DNA from: an uncultured Dorea sp.
GTDB taxonomy: Bacteria; Bacillota_A; Clostridia; Lachnospirales; Lachnospiraceae
Direction of reading: 5' to 3'
DNA length: 5,631 bases
NCBI GenBank assembly: GCA_948468495.1
Contig: CAOKJI010000151.1
Coordinates: 1 to 5,631, forward strand
Shown: positions 1 through 5,631 of the stretch, piece by piece
Position numbering within the stretch: position 1 is the stretch's first letter
Layout of the letters: each line of letters starts with the position of its first letter
Notes under the pieces: generated by a model
The model's input: only the letters and a program-made list of their open reading frames with translations
What the model was told of the DNA's origin: nothing
The model's database searches: none
Program-made: the position numbers and the translations under genes

Positions 1-5
1 AGAAA

Positions 6-1979
6 TTATTTTAAATGATAAGCCGCATTAAACGCTGCATGTACTGCATCTGTCACGCGGCGGCCGGAATGCTCCGCATCACCCAGCAGATAGACATTCT
101 CCAGACCTTCCAGTTCTTCTTTCAACTGATTCACCGGACGTACTCCAAGGCACATGACGACTGCATCACAAGGAATCTCAATCTGATATCCTGCTGTATC
201 TTCAAGCAGCACACTATTTTCTCTGATTTCTGCAAGTTTGTGACCCGGCATGGTACGTACGCCAGATTTAGCGAGGCGGGAAGTCTCATCCATAGCAACC
301 AGTGGAAATGCTGCAAGTCCCATTGCCGGAAGCATATCAATGTCGGTCACTTCATTGCCCTTCTCCTGCAGAAATTCCGCAGTTTCCATTCCAGTCAATC
401 CGCCGCCTGCTACTACAATCTTCTTGTTCTCAAACTGCACTTTCTCAGTCAGTACATCCTGCGCCGTATATACCTGCCCGCCGTCAATTCCCGGAATACT
501 CTTCGGCAATACTGCGGTTGATCCGGTACACAGCATTACTGTATATGGATTTAATGCTTTAATCTCATCAGCCGTAACCTCCGTATCAAGTTTTACAGTT
601 ACGCCCAGCTTCTCCATCTGTTTCTCTGCATATTTAATAAAGTTCCCCATCTTTCCGCGTTGCGGCGGCAGCGAAGACAGATGCATCTGTCCGCCCAGAT
701 ATTTTTCTTTTTCAAAAAGCGTAACGTCAAATTTCCGTTCTGCAAGAATCAAGGCGGCTTCCAGTCCGGCCGGCCCGCTTCCCACTACAACAGCCTTGCG
801 TCCGCCGCCATCCTGCTTAGGTGCATCATAATGGGTTTCCTCGCCAAGATACGGATTAACTGAGCACTGTACATGTCCTTCACCGGTACACAGCGCATTG
901 CCTGTTGACTCAAAGCAATACATACATCCCAGACATTTACGGATTTCATCACTTCTTCCATCCAGCGCTTTCACGCCCCATTCCGGATCGGCAAGCCAGG
1001 AACGGCCCATTGCGATAAAGTCTATGCTTCCCTCTTCCAATACCTTCTCGCAGAACTCAGGCTCACGGAATACCGAAGTTGCAGACACCGGAATTGACAC
1101 TGCCTTTTTGATTTCTGCTGCAAATGGAAGCTTCCATCCCTGCGGATAAGTCGTCGGTTCTACAATGGTATTTCCTGTGAAATGCGTACCGGAAGATACA
1201 TTAATCAAGTCTGCTCCGGCTCTCTCGCAGGCCGCGGCCGTCTTCGCTGACTCTTCTATGGTACTTCCACTCTTCATTCCGACTGCATCCAGAAATTCAC
1301 TGCTGCTTAAGCGAACCGAGATTGGAAAATCTTTGCCGCACGCTTCACGAATGGCTCCAATAATTTCTAACAGGAAGCGCATACGATTCTCTAAACTTCC
1401 GCCGTATTCATCCGTTCTGAAATTGTCATTCGCACTCAGGAACTGAGTAATCAGGTAACCATGTCCGGCATGAACCTCAATACCGTCAAGTCCCGCTTTC
1501 TGGGCCCGCTTCGCAGCAGAAGCAAAATCATTTACCAGACCGTGAATCTCTTCCACTGTCAATGCTCTTGTGGGCTCCGGTGCAATTACGCTGGGAAATG
1601 GCGAAGAGGATACCAGTTCCTGCACTGATGGATTCAATACCAGATGTGTCTCTCTGCCCGGATGATGAAGCTGCGCGAAGATTTTCGTGCCATATTGATG
1701 TACCGAATCTGCCAGTTTCTGAAAGCTTGGAATCACCTCGTCCTTTGCAAGAGACAGCTGGGAGTATTCCCCTACTCCATGAGTCTCATTGACTCTTGTA
1801 ATTTCTGTAATAATCAGTCCGGCGCCGCCTCTGGCGCGCTGCGTGTAAAATTCGATAAATTCATCCGTTGCTGTTCCGCTGTGAGCCCCAACGCCTACGC
1901 CCATCGCCGTCATAACCAGACGGTTCTTTGTCTCCAGACTGCCAATATGTCCTTTCTTTCCCAAATATTCAAATGCCAT
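6..1979 (-). CDS. Old Yellow Enzyme-family NAD(P)H:flavin oxidoreductase (2-enoate / 2,4-dienoyl-CoA reductase-like, FMN + Fe-S + FAD)
   Basis: Complete 657-residue cytoplasmic flavoenzyme, close to the usual length of FadH-type 2,4-dienoyl-CoA and 2-enoate reductases (about 640-680). Residues 1-340 form the FMN-binding TIM barrel: QLHHPGR at 103-109, HAGHGYL at 170-176, DEYGGSLENRMRF at 190-202, and the phosphate-binding GRSWLADP at 325-332. Tyr175 and His266 match the catalytic Tyr/His positions of E. coli FadH by motif. A cysteine-rich linker follows (C349, C352, C355, C364, C372), the expected 4Fe-4S ligand region. Two Rossmann motifs come next: GSGPAG at 400-405 (FAD) and GGGLTG at 525-530 (NAD(P)H). 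The C-terminal GDAEHSGR (633-640) is typical of the FAD site. Family members reduce activated C=C bonds in enoates, dienoyl-CoAs, bile acids, steroids or xenobiotics; the substrate here cannot be read from sequence. The ATG start has an ideal Shine-Dalgarno and is coupled to the upstream ADC-like frame. Family call is firm, substrate unknown. Confidence 0.93.
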   Translation of the reverse strand: MAFEYLGKKGHIGSLETKNRLVMTAMGVGVGAHSGTATDEFIEFYTQRARGGAGLIITEITRVNETHGVGEYSQLSLAKDEVIPSFQKLADSVHQYGTKIFAQLHHPGRETHLVLNPSVQELVSSSPFPSVIAPEPTRALTVEEIHGLVNDFASAAKRAQKAGLDGIEVHAGHGYLITQFLSANDNFRTDEYGGSLENRMRFLLEIIGAIREACGKDFPISVRLSSSEFLDAVGMKSGSTIEESAKTAAACERAGADLINVSSGTHFTGNTIVEPTTYPQGWKLPFAAEIKKAVSIPVSATSVFREPEFCEKVLEEGSIDFIAMGRSWLADPEWGVKALDGRSDEIRKCLGCMYCFESTGNALCTGEGHVQCSVNPYLGEETHYDAPKQDGGGRKAVVVGSGPAGLEAALILAERKFDVTLFEKEKYLGGQMHLSSLPPQRGKMGNFIKYAEKQMEKLGVTVKLDTEVTADEIKALNPYTVMLCTGSTAVLPKSIPGIDGGQVYTAQDVLTEKVQFENKKIVVAGGGLTGMETAEFLQEKGNEVTDIDMLPAMGLAAFPLVAMDETSRLAKSGVRTMPGHKLAEIRENSVLLEDTAGYQIEIPCDAVVMCLGVRPVNQLKEELEGLENVYLLGDAEHSGRRVTDAVHAAFNAAYHLK

Positions 1980-1981
1980 GA

Positions 1982-2539
1982 TTATCCCTCCTGACCGAGA
2001 CCCATACGATCGTACCTGGTCACCAGTAATTGATTCATTCTTTTGTCTGCAGGCAGCACTTCAGCCAATTGAAGATTCTTCATTTCAATATCATTTTCAC
2101 TGTAGGCTCCGCCCATATTCTCTATGACCGGGAAATGTCCCCAGGCATCGTTTTCAGACGATTGCAGCCGCACGGTAATTTCTCCGGGATTCCATATCCG
2201 GTACGTATACTCTGCAATATTGGTATATAAATTCACCTGTTTAAATACGTCGAATCCGCTTCCGTCCGGTTCCATAACAGGCTGTACGTAATAACCCAAT
2301 CCTTCGCATTTCTTGCCGGGTTCCGGCTCCCCATAAATTCCGCCGGTTCCTGGATTGTTATATTGTCCCAATTTAATTGATACATCCAACAGAGTGACGC
2401 CGCCGCGTTCTGCGATTCCACGCATACGCTCTCCATTTTTTTCTATTCTGATGCAGTCCTCAGATTCGCACATTTTCTTAGGCAGTCCAAATCGTTCCCT
2501 TCCGCCCAGTGTCGCCATCTCAGCCCCGGGTCCGCTCAA
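1982..2539 (-). pseudogene. 5'-truncated acetoacetate decarboxylase-family gene (probable remnant, frame still open)
   Basis: The 185-codon frame resembles the C-terminal two thirds of acetoacetate decarboxylase (ADC) superfamily proteins. GGRERFGLPKK at residues 12-22 corresponds to GRE-x(4)-PKK around the Schiff-base lysine (Lys115/116 in the Clostridium acetobutylicum enzyme). Downstream, a stretch containing YYVQPV, a beta-strand-rich region and a terminal AEVLPA segment (159-164) fit the family order. In a full-length enzyme about 90-95 residues precede the PKK motif, including the catalytic Arg and Glu residues (Arg29, Glu61, Glu76 in C. acetobutylicum numbering). Here only about 20 precede it. 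The frame closes at a TAA (2557-2555), and a terminator begins 43 bases further upstream, so the N-terminal half is absent. The start shown is TTG without a good Shine-Dalgarno; an ATG at residue 8 (2518-2516) is the alternative. Full members may decarboxylate beta-keto acids or act as non-decarboxylating relatives. This copy probably lacks activity, but its translation could still feed the coupled oxidoreductase. It may yet be an expressed short protein. Confidence 0.72.
1986..1992 (-). promoter_or_regulatory. Shine-Dalgarno of the flavin oxidoreductase, inside the end of the ADC-like frame
   Basis: AGGAGGG on the minus strand lies 6 bases before the ATG at 1979-1977. The same bases encode the last residues (Q-E-G) of the ADC-like frame, whose TAA stop (1984-1982) lies in the spacer. 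This fixes the oxidoreductase start. It also implies translational coupling: ribosomes finishing the upstream frame stop within 2 bases of the next start codon. Confidence 0.85.
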
Positions 2540-2598
2540 TTGACTTTCTGGCGGTTATACGCGTTGTAAAACAGCCCCCTGAAAAGAGTCTCAACATT
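2539..2598 (-). other. Terminator-to-ADC junction with a 20-codon orphan reading frame
   Basis: The roughly 60 bases between the PTS terminator and the ADC-like frame hold no recognisable gene start. One frame, running from just after a TGA at 2601-2599 to a TGA at 2538-2536, reads 20 codons including LFRGLFYNAYNRQKVN. It has the look of a protein C-terminus and overlaps the beginning of the ADC-like frame in a different phase. I do not recognise the protein. It could be the tail of a lost gene, the end of a mobile element or chance. No start codon with a Shine-Dalgarno is present. Confidence 0.25.
2554..2572. promoter_or_regulatory. Imperfect palindrome, possible regulator operator
   Basis: On the plus strand GTTATAC-GCGTT-GTAAAAC is an inverted repeat with 7-base arms (6 of 7 matching) and a 5-base centre. 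Size and AT-rich arms resemble operators of TetR-type repressors. It sits just ahead of the ADC/oxidoreductase unit, and a TATAAC (-10-like) hexamer on the minus strand (2559-2554) lies inside it. The matching -35 is poor. No regulator gene is visible in the window, so function is inference only. Confidence 0.3.
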
Positions 2599-2600
2599 TC

Positions 2601-2647
2601 AAAAAAGCTCTGAACTCCGGTATTCATACGGTGTTCAGAGCTTTTTT
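2601..2647 (-). terminator. Rho-independent terminator of the PTS operon
   Basis: A perfect 15-bp inverted repeat pairs 2601-2615 (plus strand AAAAAAGCTCTGAAC) with 2633-2647 (GTTCAGAGCTTTTTT). The loop region contains a further CCG/CGG pairing. On the minus strand the GC-containing hairpin is followed by six T, as expected for termination downstream of the IIA gene, whose stop codon is 34 bases away. The symmetric A and T tracts would allow it to work in both directions. It separates the sugar operon from the ADC/oxidoreductase pair. Confidence 0.92.
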
Positions 2648-2681
2648 GCACGATATATGTAACGATATTTCTCAAGCCAAA

Positions 2682-2996
2682 TTACGGAGTTATTTTCTTA
2701 TATACTGCAATGAACTCCTCCGCCAAAACCCGGAAGGTTTCCGCGCTCATAAGCTGGTCTTCCGCATGCATCAGAATTAAGCCCGATTCGTTTAGTTCGC
2801 CCCTCGCATCCTGCGCCAGAAGGTCCGCATGGATATGATGTCCTTCCGTATAGGCCTCGTCCCCCTCTTTCATCTTTGCTTCAGCCTCTTTAAAATCTCC
2901 TTCTTTCGCACATTGCACTGCATGGATAAAGCAAGACCTTGCCGTTCCTACATACGTAATAATTCCAAAACATGCTGTTTCAAATTCTGCCGTCAT
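2682..2996 (-). CDS. PTS lactose/cellobiose-family EIIA component
   Basis: Complete 104-residue cytoplasmic phosphocarrier of the Lac/Cel PTS family (LacF/ChbA/CelC type, usually 100-115 residues, three-helix bundle that trimerises). It takes phosphate from HPr on a histidine and passes it to the IIB cysteine. The active-site segment is LILMHAEDQLMSAET, with His77 as phosphorylation site and Asp80 as the likely equivalent of the metal-binding Asp at the trimer core. The HHIH run at 53-56 lies in the second helix region. AGGAGG (3010-3005) with an 8-base spacer fixes the ATG start. It follows the IIC stop by 18 bases and is the last gene before the terminator, so it belongs to the same transcript. 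Exact sugar specificity is not set by this subunit. Confidence 0.94.
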   Translation of the reverse strand: MTAEFETACFGIITYVGTARSCFIHAVQCAKEGDFKEAEAKMKEGDEAYTEGHHIHADLLAQDARGELNESGLILMHAEDQLMSAETFRVLAEEFIAVYKKITP

Positions 2997-3014
2997 TTTT
3001 TCTTCCTCCTTCTT

Positions 3015-4328
3015 TTACCAGTCGTCGTCTTTTGCTTCTTTTTCCGCTTCCGCCTCTTTTATCAGATTCATCTTATCAACCCTCCGTATAAACGGTAAAT
3101 ATAGGAAGAAAGAAATAATGAAAATGATAAGCTGCAAAAGCGCCGTCCTCCAGCCGCCAATCAGAAATCCCGAAATAATCGGCGGACAAGTCCAGGGAAC
3201 CTGCGTCGCGCCGTAGAGCGGGCATAGCCCGGTATAAAGCGCAGCATACTGCAGGATGCAGGAAATTACAGGCATCGCGATAAACGGGAAGACCAGCATC
3301 GGATTCATCACAATCGGTATACCGAACAAAATCGGCTCGTTAATATTGAACAGCGCCGGTACAAGTTCCAGTCTGCCCAGCGTTTTCATCTGCTTTGACT
3401 TCGCCAGGGCAAACATGTACACAACAAGTCCAATCGTAATTCCCGCACCGGTCATATTGATAAACTGGTCAAAAAACTGCATGGTCACAATGTGTCCTCC
3501 GTTCGCCACCGTCAGCTCAATCCCCTTGTCAATCAGCGCCTGGTTCTCAAGGCTGTTAGCCTGAAGGATTCCTGTCATGATACCTCCCACAATGGTCGAG
3601 CCATGCACCCCAAAGAACCATAAAAATGGAGTCAGGAAGCACATCAGAACTGCGCCGCCAATAGAATCCGTCATACTCTGGAGAGGTGTCTGAATCACAT
3701 TATAAATTGCTTCCATAGCCGTCGTATGGAATCCCATAGAAAAGATTCCATGTATGACGGTCGCTCCGATTACAATAACAGCTCCGGGAATCAGCGCTGA
3801 AAATGCGTTGGACACGCCTTCGGGAACGCCCGCAGGCATTTTAATCCGGATATTCCGCTTCATGAACCAACAATATACAACCCCCACAGTCAGTCCTACA
3901 ATAATTGCTCCGACCATACCTTTCCCTGCGGTCCAGCCTTTATCAATAATACCTCCCACTACGTCGCCGCTCTCTGTTACAATGGATGCGGGCGTCATCA
4001 TAATAAATACGCCAAGCGCAACAATAGCGCCGCTTAACGGTTCCTGCCCGTCCAGCTTGATATAATTATAAGAAATACCGAGAACAGCTATCATTGCACT
4101 GATATTGAAGGTTGCGCCGTTGGTCTGCTCCAGTACGGCCTTTATCCCTGACTTCTCAAGAACGTCTACCACTGCCTCAATCGGGAAATTTGTAATAATC
4201 AGAAATACGGAGCCTACAATCAGAAGCGGCATAGAATAGACCATACCATCCTTGATTGCCTGTATTCCCTTCGTGTTAATAAACGCCATAATCTTAGGGA
4301 TTATTTTTTCATTCATTAATTTCTGCAT
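3015..4328 (-). CDS. PTS lactose/cellobiose-family EIIC permease
   Basis: Complete 437-residue integral membrane component that binds and translocates a beta-linked disaccharide or beta-glucoside for phosphorylation by IIB. About ten hydrophobic segments are visible (near 30-50, 73-90, 97-115, 136-155, 177-197, 224-246, 292-310, 333-363 and 386-414, some possibly re-entrant). Family signatures are KMPAGVPEGVSNAFSALIP at 163-181, FFGVHGS at 238-244 and NINEPILFGIPIVMNP at 328-343. His242 and Glu331 correspond by motif to the substrate-binding His and Glu of the ChbC diacetylchitobiose/cellobiose transporter structure. The C-terminal tail (from about 415) is charged and acidic and ends DDDW. 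No IIA or IIB domain is fused; both are separate neighbouring genes. A Shine-Dalgarno AAAGGA lies 8 bases ahead of the chosen ATG; an ATG at residue 5 is possible but less well placed. Substrate is likely a beta-glucoside, given the linked GH1 enzyme. Confidence 0.95.
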   Translation of the reverse strand: MQKLMNEKIIPKIMAFINTKGIQAIKDGMVYSMPLLIVGSVFLIITNFPIEAVVDVLEKSGIKAVLEQTNGATFNISAMIAVLGISYNYIKLDGQEPLSGAIVALGVFIMMTPASIVTESGDVVGGIIDKGWTAGKGMVGAIIVGLTVGVVYCWFMKRNIRIKMPAGVPEGVSNAFSALIPGAVIVIGATVIHGIFSMGFHTTAMEAIYNVIQTPLQSMTDSIGGAVLMCFLTPFLWFFGVHGSTIVGGIMTGILQANSLENQALIDKGIELTVANGGHIVTMQFFDQFINMTGAGITIGLVVYMFALAKSKQMKTLGRLELVPALFNINEPILFGIPIVMNPMLVFPFIAMPVISCILQYAALYTGLCPLYGATQVPWTCPPIISGFLIGGWRTALLQLIIFIISFFLYLPFIRRVDKMNLIKEAEAEKEAKDDDW

Positions 4329-4362
4329 ATCTCATTTCCTTTCCGACACTTTTAGTCTGTTT

Positions 4363-4674
4363 TTACTTATCCGCAGCCAGTTTAAAAGCAAATTTCAGAA
4401 CATTCATCCCATTGCACATCCCATAATCTGCCATCGGGATTACGTCCACCGGAACACCTTTTGCGCCGCATATTTCTTTTGCTTTTGCAATCTGATACCC
4501 CACCTGCGGTCCCAAAAGGGCTACGTCGGCTTCTGCCGCCAGCCTTTCCATATCAAGAATCGGATATGCCTTAATATCTACTTCCTTTCCCTTCTCCAGA
4601 GCCGCCTCTTCCATCTTCTTCACAAGCAGACTCGTTGACATACCATTTGCACAAAACAGTCTAATTTTCAGCAT
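4363..4674 (-). CDS. PTS lactose/cellobiose-family EIIB component
   Basis: Complete 103-residue cytoplasmic phosphotransfer protein of the CelA/ChbB type, usually 100-110 residues with a fold like low-molecular-weight tyrosine phosphatases. The N-terminus reads a hydrophobic strand followed by FCANGMSTSLLV. Cys8 is the residue phosphorylated by IIA, and the following loop cradles the phosphate. The LLGPQVGYQI segment (about 54-63) is characteristic of the family and helps form the docking face. AGGAGGG (4689-4683) sits 8 bases before the ATG. The gene lies 30 bases after the GH1 stop and 34 bases before the IIC start, consistent with one transcript. Confidence 0.95.
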   Translation of the reverse strand: MLKIRLFCANGMSTSLLVKKMEEAALEKGKEVDIKAYPILDMERLAAEADVALLGPQVGYQIAKAKEICGAKGVPVDVIPMADYGMCNGMNVLKFAFKLAADK

Positions 4675-4704
4675 ACTTTACACCCTCCTAATCATAATCT
4701 CTTA

Positions 4705-5631
<927 letters not shown>

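Noticed and set aside
15..831. Plus-strand open frames of 168 and 193 codons
   Set aside because: They lie antisense to the well-supported flavoenzyme, have no family resemblance or Shine-Dalgarno, and are Ser/Cys/Pro-rich as expected for shadows.
6..1979. Bilirubin reductase (BilR) as identity of the flavoenzyme
   Set aside because: The active-site segment reads HAGHGYL rather than the HGDR-type motif reported for BilR, and no BilS-like flavodoxin partner is adjacent.
1562..1994. Plus-strand open frames of 76 and 116 codons
   Set aside because: Antisense to the conserved FMN-barrel region of the flavoenzyme; no recognisable motifs.
2540..2600. A confident sigma-70 promoter for the ADC/reductase pair
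   Set aside because: TATAAC is a fair -10, but the best hexamer at 17-18 bases upstream (TTCAGG) matches the -35 consensus poorly, and TTGAGA is 29 bases away.
2601..2647. Mobile-element inverted repeats or a CRISPR repeat
   Set aside because: The palindrome is a single hairpin with a T tract at the end of an operon, fully explained as a terminator; there is no second copy or spacer pattern in the window.
3256..4065. Plus-strand frames opposite the IIC gene, rich in Ile, Pro, Ser and Thr
   Set aside because: Their composition is what the complement of a membrane-protein gene produces; no start signals or homology.
4252..4638. 128-codon plus-strand frame opposite IIB and the start of IIC
   Set aside because: Overlaps two strong PTS genes and their Shine-Dalgarno regions on the other strand; no supporting signal.

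Overview
The window looks like a chromosomal segment of an anaerobic gut Firmicute, most likely a Lachnospiraceae/Clostridium-type bacterium. The reasons are moderate GC, strong AGGAGG-type ribosome binding sites, a sugar PTS operon with a phospho-glycosidase, and a clostridial-style iron-sulfur flavoprotein enoate reductase. This assignment is inference; no rRNA or marker gene is present. Every gene I can support lies on the minus strand, so transcription runs from position 5631 towards 1.

Unit 1 (5631 to about 2601) is the downstream part of a beta-glucoside uptake and breakdown operon. In transcription order it holds a GH1 6-phospho-beta-glucosidase (5' end outside the window), then PTS IIB, IIC and IIA of the lactose/cellobiose family. 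Gaps between genes are 30, 34 and 18 bases, and each PTS gene has a clear Shine-Dalgarno. Phosphate passes from HPr to IIA (His77) to IIB (Cys8) and on to the sugar crossing through IIC. The GH1 enzyme then splits the 6-phosphorylated beta-glucoside in the cytoplasm. A perfect 15-bp-stem intrinsic terminator at 2601-2647 closes the operon.

Unit 2 (about 2557 to 6) begins right after that terminator. Its first gene is an acetoacetate decarboxylase (ADC)-family frame that starts about 90 residues into the family fold. The PKK catalytic-lysine motif sits at residues 20-22, and there is no space upstream for the rest. It is tightly coupled to a full-length 657-residue Old Yellow Enzyme/2,4-dienoyl-CoA reductase-like flavoprotein, whose Shine-Dalgarno is written in the last codons of the ADC frame. 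Between the terminator and the ADC fragment lie about 60 bases with a short orphan reading frame and an imperfect palindrome resembling a TetR-type operator.

The most noteworthy point is this junction: a carbohydrate operon ends, and a beheaded decarboxylase gene still leads into an intact reductase. I see no CRISPR array, tRNA, rRNA, riboswitch or complete insertion sequence, and no convincing wholly new system.
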